A stretch of 25,135 bases of DNA. It comes from UBA6136 sp964344495 (GTDB taxonomy: Bacteria; Pseudomonadota; Gammaproteobacteria; Methylococcales; Methylococcaceae). Location: positions 1 to 25,135 of the forward strand of contig CAYFNI010000025.1 in assembly GCA_964344495.1 (NCBI GenBank), in the 5' to 3' direction. The notes beneath the pieces were generated by a model, which saw nothing but the letters and a program-made list of their open reading frames with translations, had not been told where the DNA came from and ran no database searches. Made by a program: the position numbers and the translations under genes. Positions 7,837 through 15,364 of the stretch are shown here, in pieces; position 1 is the first letter of the stretch, and each line of letters starts with the position of its first letter.

Positions 7837-7863
7837 AGATCGGGCGGAGATCCCCCCGCTGCA

Positions 7864-9367
7864 TCAAAACCGCTCAAGTTCCGGATGCGGCAGTTGCCCG
7901 TGATGGACGTGCATCGCGCCAAATTCGGCACAGCGCGGCAGGGTAGGCACCGCCTTGCCGGGATTGAGCAGCGCGGCGGGATCAAAGGCGCGCTTGATGG
8001 CATGAAACTGAGCCAGCTCCGCCGGCGAAAACTGGACACACATCTGATTGATCTTCTCGACCCCCACGCCGTGTTCGCCGGTCACCGTCCCGCCCGCCGC
8101 GATGCAGGCTTCGAGGATCTTGCCGCCGAGGATTTCGGCGCGCTCCAGCTCATCCGGCTGACGNNNNNNNNNNATCGTACAGGATCAGCGGATGCAGATT
8201 GCCGTCGCCGGCATGGAAGACGTTGGCCACGGCCAGCCCGTACTCCACCGAGAGCGCTTCGATCTCGGCCAGCACGGCAGCCAGCTGGCGACGCGGAATG
8301 GTGCCGTCCATGCAGTAGTAGTCGGCGGCAATGCGGCCTACGGCCGGAAAGGCCGATTTGCGCCCGGCCCAGAATCGGCGGCGCTCAGCCTCATCGCGGG
8401 AGCAGCGCACATCGGTCGCGCCCCGCTCGCGCAGAACTCGTTCAGCCCGGATCTGGTCGGCAGCGACCTGCTCGGGCAGACCATCCAGCTCGCATAACAG
8501 CAGCGCCGCGGCATCGACCGGGTAACCGGCGTGGATGAAGTCCTCGGTTGCCCGGATGATGGCGTTGTCCATGAACTCCAGTCCGGCCGGCACCAGCCCG
8601 TCCGCGATCAGGGCCGCGACGGCCTGTCCCGCCGCCTCGACGCTGGCAAACGACGCCAGCAGGGTGGTGGCCACCGGCGGCTGCGGCAGCAGCCGCACCA
8701 CGATCTCGACCACGATGCCGAGCAGCCCCTCCGACCCACACACCACGGCCAGCAGGTCATATCCCGGGCCATCCAGGCCGCTACCGCCCAGCGTCAGCCG
8801 CTCGCCATCCATGGTCAGCAGCGTCACCTCGATCACGTTGTGCACCGTCAGGCCATACTTGAGGCAATGCAGACCGCCGGCATTCTCGGCGACATTGCCG
8901 CCCAGCGTGCAGGCAATCTGCGAGGAGGGATCCGGCGCGTAGTACAGACCATGCGGAGCCGCCGCCTCGGAGATGGCAAGATTACGCACGCCGGGCTGGA
9001 CGCGGGCGCTGCGATTGAGCGGATCCAGCGCCAGAATGCGGTTGAAGCGGCTCAGGCTCAACAGCAGGCCATTCTCAAGCGGCAGCGCGCCGCCAGAGAG
9101 TCCGGTCCCCGCTCCGCGCGCCACCACCGGGACACCGGCGGCATGGCACTCGCGCAGGACAGCCTGAACCTGCTCCACGGTCTCCGGCAGCGCCACCAGC
9201 CAGGGAACCTGCCGGGCCATGGTCAGCCCATCGCACTCATACGGACGCAGGGCCTCGACCGTGGTCAGCAGGCCGTCGGCGGGCAGCAGCGGGCGCAATC
9301 GAGCGGCAAACGCTGCGCGTGCATGCGGGTGAGCGACAGTTTCGCTGGGGTGCGGCCGGTAGGGCAT
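7864..9367 (-). CDS. glcD: Glycolate oxidase catalytic subunit GlcD (contains assembly gap)
   Basis: GlcD is the FAD-linked catalytic subunit of glycolate oxidase. The FAD domain shows GAGTGLSGGALPLE, SSQIACTLGGNVAENAGG and LKYGLTVHN. The C-terminal part has FHAGDGNLHPLILYD before the gap, then RQPDELERAEILGGKI, TGEHGVGVEKINQM, FDPAALLNPGK and the ending HHGQLPHPELERF. Ten N bases at 8164-8173 shift the frame, so the gene looks broken, but both sides match one GlcD. Counting both parts and adding one residue for the gap gives about 498 aa, close to the 499 aa I recall for E. coli GlcD. The ATG at 9367 has AGGG six bases upstream, inside the end of the rhomboid gene. Confidence 0.95.
8164..8173. 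other. Assembly gap of ten N bases inside glcD
   Basis: Ten N bases interrupt the glcD reading frame between the aspartate codon ending LILYD (8176-8174) and the arginine codon beginning RQPDEL (8163-8161). Comparison with the conserved GlcD pattern leaves room for only about one residue here, so the N-run is probably a placeholder and not a measured length. Confidence 0.97.
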
Positions 9368-9375
9368 CGTCGGCC

Positions 9376-10074
9376 CTAGAAGCGAAAACGCGCACCGACC
9401 GACGTGCGATCGCGCAGCAGAAATGGCCGGAACAACAGCATGCCGGCACTGAAGCCTCCCAGATGACCAAACCAGGCCACATCACCCGCCCCGCCCGGCC
9501 CCCCGAAACCGGTGGTGACCTTGTAAAGCTGGATGATCACCCACAGGCCGAGGAAAGCGATCGCCGGCACTTCGACGAAGATCGGCAGAAACAGCACCCA
9601 GATCACGATGCGGGCATACGGGAACAGAAAAAAATAGGCGCCCATGATGCCGGCAATCGCACCGGATGCACCGACAATCGGAATGGCGGACAACGGGTTG
9701 GCATAGATCTGCATCAGCCCCGCGATGAATCCGCACAGCAGATAGAAGAACAGGTACCGGATGCCACCCATCCGGTCCTCGATGTTGTCGCCGAAAATCC
9801 ACAGCAGCCACATGTTGAAGATGAGATGCATCCAGCCGCCATGGAGGAACATGCTGGTGATGAATGGCATGTAGTCTTCCGGGAATCCCATCGTGGCCGC
9901 CCAGTCAGGGTGGGTGTAGCGTGCCGCTACCAGACCATGCAGATACTGGAAGTTGCGCTCGGCCTCGGGTGGCAGTTCCTCGACATACAGGAACATGATC
10001 AGGTTAAGCAGGATCAGCAACCAGGTGACCCAGGGCGTTCTTTGTAGCGGGACCGTATCGCGAAATGGAATCAT
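9376..10074 (-). CDS. Rhomboid-family intramembrane serine protease
   Basis: This 232-aa polytopic membrane protein has rhomboid hallmarks. The first is HGGWMHLIFNMWLLWIFG at about 78-95, whose HxxxxHxxxN lies in transmembrane segment 2. GASGAIAG carries the catalytic serine at about S137, and WFGHLGGF carries the catalytic histidine at about H204. Rhomboids cut transmembrane substrates within the membrane; the substrate here cannot be told. The N-terminus MIPFRDTVP followed by a hydrophobic segment is common in bacterial members of this type. It ends eight bases before the glcD start and follows a membrane protein gene by 12 bases, so the three may be co-transcribed. No functional tie to glycolate oxidase is evident. 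Confidence 0.93.
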   Translation of the reverse strand: MIPFRDTVPLQRTPWVTWLLILLNLIMFLYVEELPPEAERNFQYLHGLVAARYTHPDWAATMGFPEDYMPFITSMFLHGGWMHLIFNMWLLWIFGDNIEDRMGGIRYLFFYLLCGFIAGLMQIYANPLSAIPIVGASGAIAGIMGAYFFLFPYARIVIWVLFLPIFVEVPAIAFLGLWVIIQLYKVTTGFGGPGGAGDVAWFGHLGGFSAGMLLFRPFLLRDRTSVGARFRF

Positions 10075-10086
10075 GGGTGCGGGAAC

Positions 10087-10968
10087 CTAGCGGTCGGCGG
10101 GTTGCTGAACACGGAAGCGGACAAACACATCGACGGCTCCCACCAGCGCCAGCGCCGCCAGCGCCTGAGGCGGGAAATACACCAGCAGCACATAGGCCGG
10201 CAGTGCCCAGCCTTGGGATTGTCCGCGCACGGCCAACACGCCATGGAGGACGGCCAGCCCCACAAAGGCATAGAGCAGGATAGCCACCATCAGCAGGTCG
10301 GCCAGCAGGATCGGATCCACCACACCACCGGCCCAGATCAGCGTCACCATCACTGGCAAAAACCAGAACGGCAAGGCGAGTTGCCGGAATTCGGCGGCGA
10401 AGCGCGGCCGGCCCGACATGAGCGACTGCATCCAGCGCCCCAGCAGCAGCGCCAGAAACAACGCCAGCCCGAGCAACAGGGCCATGAAACCATTCATCAG
10501 CCGCACGGTGTCATTATCCTCGAAGCCCTTGACGGTGGCGCCTGGCACGGCCGCGACCGCGCGCGTCAGCCATTCATGCCAAAACCCCACCACATCTCCG
10601 GTCAGGAAGTGCATGAACGCGACAAACGAGACCATCACCGCCCCGGCCACCGCCAGCGCCGTTCCCAGGGAACGGCCCCGCCGCACCCACTCCGCCATCA
10701 GCAGCACGGTGGGCCATAGCGGCAACACAAGCGGAAAGGCCAAGCCCGGACGGGACCCGAGCGTAAACCAGCCTGCCGCCACCAGCGCGCCGCCGATCAG
10801 CGTGACGAGGAGCCCTCGGTACACACCTTCGCGCAGGCACACTAGAGCAACCAGCGCTGCGGCCACGATCGCAAACGGCGGCAGGCGCAACGCAAGCACC
10901 CCGAACAGGCCCGCCAACACACCCACGCCTCCGACACTCCGCATTAACGTCAACCCCGGATTCCCCAT
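10087..10968 (-). CDS. Polytopic membrane protein, possibly DUF2232/YybS-like
   Basis: This roughly 293-aa protein is strongly hydrophobic, with about eight predicted membrane segments, paired short helices near the N-terminus (VLAGLFGVLALRLPPFAIVA) and a longer central loop (GFWHEWLTRAVAAVPG). The general layout recalls DUF2232/YybS proteins, which resemble S-components of vitamin transporters, but no signature motif proves it. The ATG at 10968 is my choice; a GTG at 10980 adds four residues. It is the first gene before the rhomboid gene on this strand and is divergent from soxC, with a 180-base shared upstream region. Confidence 0.7.
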   Translation of the reverse strand: MGNPGLTLMRSVGGVGVLAGLFGVLALRLPPFAIVAAALVALVCLREGVYRGLLVTLIGGALVAAGWFTLGSRPGLAFPLVLPLWPTVLLMAEWVRRGRSLGTALAVAGAVMVSFVAFMHFLTGDVVGFWHEWLTRAVAAVPGATVKGFEDNDTVRLMNGFMALLLGLALFLALLLGRWMQSLMSGRPRFAAEFRQLALPFWFLPVMVTLIWAGGVVDPILLADLLMVAILLYAFVGLAVLHGVLAVRGQSQGWALPAYVLLVYFPPQALAALALVGAVDVFVRFRVQQPADR

Positions 10969-11121
10969 GGCTCCACTCACTCTGGCGGGACATAGCCCAT
11001 GATGTTCAGACGCCGCCCCGGACAGGCCTGCGCCCCTTGCTGAATGTTCAATCTAACCGATTCCGATCCGGCGGGCGAATGAACCCAGCCTGCCAACCTG
11101 CCGCGTCTGACCGGGCTCGGG

Positions 11122-11146
11122 TATCATCGGATCCAAAACGGAGGCG
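11122..11146 (+). promoter_or_regulatory. Likely -10 box and ribosome binding site of soxC
   Basis: TATCAT at 11122-11127 resembles a -10 box; no good -35 box is visible 17 bases upstream. A strong GGAGG at 11140-11144 lies four bases before the soxC ATG at 11149 and fixes that start. The rest of the divergent gap from 10969 shows no clear operator. Confidence 0.45.
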
Positions 11147-11148
11147 CC

Positions 11149-12429
11149 ATGACACACGAACTCGACAACCTGCCGGATTTGCTGCAGCCCGTCGCCGGGG
11201 GCGGTCTGCTGGACCGGCGCCTGTTTCTGAAACAGGGCCTGACTGCCGGCGCCAGCGCCGGACTGGTGCTGGCCGGCATGAATGCCGGAGCCGCCGAACT
11301 GCCGCCGTGGATGAAAACTCCGGGGGCGCCGTTCAGCAACTATGGCCAACCCTCCCCTCACGAGAAAGAGGCGATCCGCTGGATTTCCGCCAACAGCGCT
11401 GCCCCCGGCAACGGCATTTCCTGGACGCCTTTGCACACGCTGGAGGGCATGATCACTCCCAACGGACTGCATTTCGAACGCCACCACAACGGCGTACCGC
11501 AGATTGACCCGGATCAACACCGGCTGCTGCTGCATGGACTGTTCCGCAACCCCCTGAGTTTCACCGTCGAGGATCTTTTACGCTACCCGATGGTATCGCG
11601 CATCTGCTTTGTCGAATGTGGCGGCAACAGCAACGCCGGCTGGCATGAAGAACCCATACAGACGCCGGTGGGGTATTTTCATGGGCTCGCCTCCTGCAGC
11701 GAATGGACCGGCGTGCCGCTCTCAACCCTGCTGGATGAAGCCGGCCTGCTGCCCGAAGCCCGCTGGCTGATCGCCGAAGGCGCCGATGCCGCCGCCATGA
11801 ACACCAGCCTGCCAATCGAAAAGGCACTGGACGACACCCTCGTCGCGCTGTACCAGAACGGTGAGCGCATTCGCCCGGAAAACGGCTACCCGATGCGGCT
11901 GATCCTGCCCGGCTGGGAGGCCGTGCTGAACGTGAAGTGGCTGCACCGACTTCAGGCGGCCAGGGAACCGGTCATGGCTCGCAACGAAACTGCGCAGTAC
12001 ACCGAGCTTCAGCCTTCCGGCAAAGCGCGCCAGTTCACCTTCCTGATGGATGCCAAATCACTGATCACCCATCCTTCGCCCGGCCACACCCTGCGCGGGC
12101 CGGGTTTGTATCAGCTGTCGGGACTGGCCTGGAGCGGTCGCGGCAAGATCCGCAGCGTCGAAATCTCCGCTGATGGTGGCAAAACGTGGGCCCCGGCCGC
12201 GCTGCAGGAGCCCGTGCTGTCGAAATGCTTCACCCGCTTCCGTCTGCCCTGGCGCTGGGATGGCTCGCCGCTGATTCTGAAAAGTCGCGCCATCGACGAA
12301 ACCGGTTACCAGCAACCCGAGCGCGCCACACTGATCGCCGAACGGGGACGTAACGGTTATTTCCACTACAACGCCATCGTATCCTGGGCCGTGGCCTCGG
12401 ATGGGAGTCTGAGCCATGTTTACGCCTGA
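11149..12429 (+). CDS. soxC: Sulfane dehydrogenase subunit SoxC (molybdenum cofactor)
   Basis: SoxC is the molybdenum-cofactor subunit of periplasmic sulfane dehydrogenase SoxCD, which oxidises cysteine-bound sulfane sulfur on SoxY in thiosulfate oxidation. A Tat signal is present (RRLFLK at 23-28, then a hydrophobic stretch to about 48), as expected for a folded cofactor protein. SoxC-type features are NYGQPSPHEKEAIRW near residue 65, FVECGGNSNAGW with the molybdenum-ligand cysteine at about 157, and the C-terminal dimerisation domain from about 300 (RSVEISADGGKTWAPA). At 426 aa it is full length. The gene overlaps soxD by 14 bases. SorA sulfite dehydrogenase is related, but the pattern and the partner favour SoxC. 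Confidence 0.93.
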   Translation: MTHELDNLPDLLQPVAGGGLLDRRLFLKQGLTAGASAGLVLAGMNAGAAELPPWMKTPGAPFSNYGQPSPHEKEAIRWISANSAAPGNGISWTPLHTLEGMITPNGLHFERHHNGVPQIDPDQHRLLLHGLFRNPLSFTVEDLLRYPMVSRICFVECGGNSNAGWHEEPIQTPVGYFHGLASCSEWTGVPLSTLLDEAGLLPEARWLIAEGADAAAMNTSLPIEKALDDTLVALYQNGERIRPENGYPMRLILPGWEAVLNVKWLHRLQAAREPVMARNETAQYTELQPSGKARQFTFLMDAKSLITHPSPGHTLRGPGLYQLSGLAWSGRGKIRSVEISADGGKTWAPAALQEPVLSKCFTRFRLPWRWDGSPLILKSRAIDETGYQQPERATLIAERGRNGYFHYNAIVSWAVASDGSLSHVYA

Positions 12430-12949
12430 TCTGCGCATCGCCGTCGGAGTCCTGGCCCTGGGGCTGGCGTCTGCACTGCAGGCGGCGCCTGAGGGGCCCC
12501 GGCTGGGAAAGCCGCTCGACCCCCCGTCACTGGCCGGTCTGGACATCAATGTCTTTCCCGATGGCAGCGGCCTGCCGCCGGGTTCGGGGACGGCCGCGGC
12601 GGGGAAGGTGGTGTATGACACTCAATGCGCAACCTGTCATGGCGTGAAAGGCTCCGGCGGCAGCGCCAAAGAACTGGCCGGCGGTGCGCCGCTGAACGGC
12701 CCGCACCCGGATCAGACCGTAGGCAATTACTGGCCGTATGCGACGACCCTGTTCGATTTCGTGCGCCGCTCCATGCCACTGCACGCCCCGCGCAGTCTGT
12801 CGGACGATCAGGTCTACGCCGTCACGGCCTATGTCCTGCACATCAATGGCCTGATCGGCGAGGATGTGGAAATGAATGCGCGTACCCTGCCGGACGTGCG
12901 CATGCCGAACCGCGATGGCTTCATCCGTATTTGGCCGGATTCACACTAA
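12416..12949 (+). CDS. soxD: Single-haem c-type cytochrome, short SoxD
   Basis: This 177-aa periplasmic cytochrome should take electrons from SoxC. A signal peptide covers about residues 1-23 (ending ALQAA). The haem site is CATCH at 71-75, with a likely axial methionine at about 120 (RRSMPLHAP). The segment from DINVFPDGSGLPPGSGTA to the haem site and TVGNYWPYATTLFDFVRRSMP closely resembles the first cytochrome domain of classical SoxD. Classical SoxD has about 380 residues and two haems; here the second domain is absent and the protein ends at IWPDSH, with a hairpin just after. Single-domain SoxD-like proteins may be normal in some gammaproteobacteria. The start lies inside the soxC end. 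Confidence 0.88.
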   Translation: MFTPDLRIAVGVLALGLASALQAAPEGPRLGKPLDPPSLAGLDINVFPDGSGLPPGSGTAAAGKVVYDTQCATCHGVKGSGGSAKELAGGAPLNGPHPDQTVGNYWPYATTLFDFVRRSMPLHAPRSLSDDQVYAVTAYVLHINGLIGEDVEMNARTLPDVRMPNRDGFIRIWPDSH

Positions 12950-12959
12950 CGAACATGAG

Positions 12960-12989
12960 GCGCCGGAACACGGGGTAGTGCTCCGGCGC
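12960..12989. terminator. Hairpin between convergent soxD and the helical-protein gene
   Basis: GCGCCGGA (12960-12967) pairs with TCCGGCGC (12982-12989). After one mismatch, CAC and GTG add three pairs around a six-base loop. It begins 11 bases after the soxD stop and lies 57 bases beyond the stop of the minus-strand gene at 13046, so it could serve both. No clear T-run follows. Confidence 0.5.
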
Positions 12990-13045
12990 TGTGCCTCGGC
13001 TTAGTCGGTTCGGGCAAGACCGGGATCAATGCCCGATGCCGGTCA

Positions 13046-13657
13046 TCAGCCCTGGTGGCCCGATTCCTTGTGGAGCTTTTCCGCCAGCGCTTCTGCAGAC
13101 GCCTGCAGATGCTCGGCCGCCTCGTCCAGCTTTTCGCGTGCTTCGCCGACCGCTTCACTGGTGGCGGAGGCCAGCTGAGCACCGATCTGTTCAGCCCGTT
13201 CGACCAATTGCTCGGTCGCCTCGCGGATGTCGCCCACGCTGTCACGGGCCTCTTCAGCCAGTTCATGGGCTCTGGCTGTGACCTGCTCGCGCACGCCGGC
13301 CGAATCGGATTTGATCTGTTCCGCCAGATGTCCGGCGCTCTCGGCCAGATCGGTCAGCTCTTCCCGGGTTTCTGCGACCAGTTCGGCAGCCGCTTCACGC
13401 ACGTCGCCCAGCGTCTCCTGAGCCTCCTCGACGACCTCGCTGACCATGCCACGCGCCTTGTCCAGCAGTTCGGGCGCATGTTCCTTGACGTCGCCTACCA
13501 CGGACCCGGTCGCATCAGCGATCTTGTCAACCGCCTCATTGACCCGCGTGGACACCTCCTCCACGGCCGGCGCCGCTTTGCCGGACAGGCTATCGAAGAC
13601 CTGCTTGATGCGCTTGACGAGTGAACCAACCAGACCTTCAGGACTGCCATTGGACAT
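13046..13657 (-). CDS. Helical phasin/LEA-like repeat protein, function unknown
   Basis: The chosen ATG at 13657 has GGAGGA about eight bases upstream; a longer open frame to 13693 lacks this. The 203-aa product is almost wholly predicted amphipathic helix, very rich in Ala, Glu, Val and Arg, without cysteine, signal peptide or membrane segment. Loose 11- and 7-residue repeats such as VREAAAELVAETREELTDLA recur from about residue 25 to 195. This composition is seen in phasins, apolipoprotein-like and LEA/YtxH-like stress proteins, so sequence alone cannot separate coating of storage granules, membrane-surface binding or desiccation/salt protection. It is divergent from the CruF-type gene and convergent with soxD. 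Confidence 0.75.
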   Translation of the reverse strand: MSNGSPEGLVGSLVKRIKQVFDSLSGKAAPAVEEVSTRVNEAVDKIADATGSVVGDVKEHAPELLDKARGMVSEVVEEAQETLGDVREAAAELVAETREELTDLAESAGHLAEQIKSDSAGVREQVTARAHELAEEARDSVGDIREATEQLVERAEQIGAQLASATSEAVGEAREKLDEAAEHLQASAEALAEKLHKESGHQG

Positions 13658-13830
13658 GATGAATTCCTCCAGAGGGGAAAGAGTGAAACACACGATGGCC
13701 GTGTCGAGACCGGCCGGTCGTGCCTGAAAGCCGCGACCAGATCGGGCCCGGCCATGATGACAAGGCTACGATACCGATTAAAATCAGGGCTGTATACCAA
13801 GCCTATCACTCACTCCAAAGGACCCTCGCC

Positions 13831-14673
13831 TTGTTCGAACAACTGCTCTGGTCATTCATTCATCGCCCTTACGTCACCCTGTTCATGGTCTTCTTTCTGC
13901 TGTTGTCCTGGCTGGAACAGGGCTGGACGCGCACGCTGCTATGGATTGCCAGCGCCTACCTGATTGCGCTGGTGGCCGAGTGGGGCAGTATCCACCACGG
14001 CATCCCGTTCGGCGACTATACCTATCACTACGATGCTCTGACGCAGGATCTGGTCGTGCTGGGCGTTCCCTTCTTCGACACGCTGTCGTTTTCGTTCCTG
14101 AGCTATGTGAGCTTTTCGTTCGCGCAATTCTTCATGTCGCCTTTGCAGGTGCGGGGGCTGGATGTGCAGCGGGTGACGTCGCCCTCCGTGCGGCGCGCCT
14201 GGGCTACCGTCCTGCTGGGTGCATTCCTGATGATGGTGGTGGATCTGATCGTCGATCCGATCGCCAATCTGGGCCGCTTCTGGTTCCTCGGCAACATCTA
14301 TCACTACCCGGATCCGGGCGTGCACTTTGGCGTGACGTTTGCGAATTACTGCGGCTGGTTTGTCGTGGCATTGACCACGCTGAGCGTGAACCGCTGGATT
14401 GACCGATGGCTGGAACGTCGCCAGGGTGGCATGCCGCGGCTCATTGACTGTCCGGGCAAGGGCTTGTTTGCACCGCTGTTCTGGGCCGGCATCGTCGGCT
14501 TTCAGCTGGGCGTGACCTGGTGGGTGGCGCTGAGCGATCAGCCGGGACTGGATGTCCCCAGGACCCTGTTGCAGGCCGTTACCGGCAGTTACCTGCTGGC
14601 GCCGATTCTGGTCCTCGCGACGATTCAGATCGTCAAGCCGGACAATCGGGTCGCACCGGCCATCGAGCGCTGA
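13831..14673 (+). CDS. cruF: CruF-type carotenoid biosynthesis membrane protein
   Basis: The protein belongs to the DUF422/carotenoid biosynthesis family, which includes CruF 1',2'-hydratase and bisanhydrobacterioruberin hydratase. It has about seven membrane segments. Family-like features are VAEWGSIHHGIPFGDYTYH near the start, GVPFFDTLSFSFLSY, MMVVDLIVDPIANLGRFW, and IYHYPDPGVHFGVTFANYCGWFVV. I favour the TTG start at 13831, preceded by AAAGGA eight bases upstream, giving 280 aa. A GTG at 13720 would add 37 polar residues with no family resemblance. No other carotenoid gene is nearby, so substrate and product are unknown and the symbol is by family only. Its stop codon lies in a palindrome shared with queC. 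Confidence 0.8.
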   Translation: MFEQLLWSFIHRPYVTLFMVFFLLLSWLEQGWTRTLLWIASAYLIALVAEWGSIHHGIPFGDYTYHYDALTQDLVVLGVPFFDTLSFSFLSYVSFSFAQFFMSPLQVRGLDVQRVTSPSVRRAWATVLLGAFLMMVVDLIVDPIANLGRFWFLGNIYHYPDPGVHFGVTFANYCGWFVVALTTLSVNRWIDRWLERRQGGMPRLIDCPGKGLFAPLFWAGIVGFQLGVTWWVALSDQPGLDVPRTLLQAVTGSYLLAPILVLATIQIVKPDNRVAPAIER

Positions 14674-14692
14674 ACCGGACCGCTCAGCGCTC
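14665..14692. terminator. Palindrome containing both stop codons of cruF and queC
   Basis: GAGCGCTGA (14665-14673) and TCAGCGCTC (14684-14692) form a 9-bp perfect stem with a 10-base loop. The arms encode the last residues and stop of the plus-strand gene (Glu-Arg-stop) and of queC on the minus strand (also Glu-Arg-stop). It is probably a bidirectional hairpin terminator for convergent genes; no T-run is visible. Confidence 0.6.
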
Positions 14693-15364
14693 CATGTAAC
14701 GGGTCGGATCCGCCACGCCGGCGGCGGCGAATCCGGCCGCACGCAGCCGGCAGGCATCGCAGCGGCCGCAGGCACGCCCGCTGTCATCCGCGGCATAGCA
14801 GGAAACGGTCATCCCATAGTCGACGCCCAGCCCGATGCCGGTGCGGATGATGTCGGCCTTGGTCAGCTCGATCAGGGGGGTGTGGATCTGGAATGCCTCG
14901 CCTTCGACGCCTGCCTTGGTGGCCAGATTAGCCAGCGTCTGGAACGCCTCAATGAAGGCCGGACGACAATCCGGATAGCCGGAATAATCGACCGCGTTGA
15001 CGCCGATGAAGATGTCCGAACACCCCAGCACCTCGGCCCAGCCGAGCGCCAGCGCCAGGAACACGGTGTTGCGCGCCGGCACGTAGGTGACCGGTATCAC
15101 CCCTTCCTGCAGCTGGTTCGGCACGGCGATGCTCGTGTCGGTCAGTGCCGAGCCGCCGATGGCGTCCAGCCCCAGACGAATGCACTTGCGGTCGCGCACG
15201 CCGAAGGCGTTGGCCACCTGCTCGGCGGCGCGCAATTCGGCGCTGTGCCGCTGCCCGTAATCAAAACTGAGGGCATGACATTCGAATCCCTGTGACCTCG
15301 CGATGGCCAGCACGGTGGCGGAGTCCAGCCCGCCAGACAACAGGACGACGGCCTGTTTGCTCAT
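14684..15364 (-). CDS. queC: 7-cyano-7-deazaguanine synthase QueC
   Basis: QueC converts 7-carboxy-7-deazaguanine to preQ0 with ATP and ammonia, a step on the way to queuosine in tRNA. The PP-loop motif SGGLDSAT is at 10-17. FDYGQRHSAEL and the PARNTVFLALALGWAE segment are typical. Four zinc-binding cysteines occur near the C-terminus at about 189, 199, 202 and 205 (SCYAADDSGRACGRCDAC). The 226-aa length is normal with the ATG at 15364, which overlaps the queE stop (ATGA). An in-frame extension to 15541 only reads back into queE. Following queE and the tol-pal-cpoB genes is a common proteobacterial order. Confidence 0.97.
   Translation of the reverse strand: MSKQAVVLLSGGLDSATVLAIARSQGFECHALSFDYGQRHSAELRAAEQVANAFGVRDRKCIRLGLDAIGGSALTDTSIAVPNQLQEGVIPVTYVPARNTVFLALALGWAEVLGCSDIFIGVNAVDYSGYPDCRPAFIEAFQTLANLATKAGVEGEAFQIHTPLIELTKADIIRTGIGLGVDYGMTVSCYAADDSGRACGRCDACRLRAAGFAAAGVADPTRYMER

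Noticed and set aside
7864..9367. glcD as a frameshifted pseudogene
   Set aside because: The break coincides exactly with the N gap, and both sides are highly conserved GlcD sequence.
8531..9379. A 282-codon plus-strand frame over glcD
   Set aside because: Antisense shadow of glcD with Gln/Arg/His-rich, non-protein-like composition.
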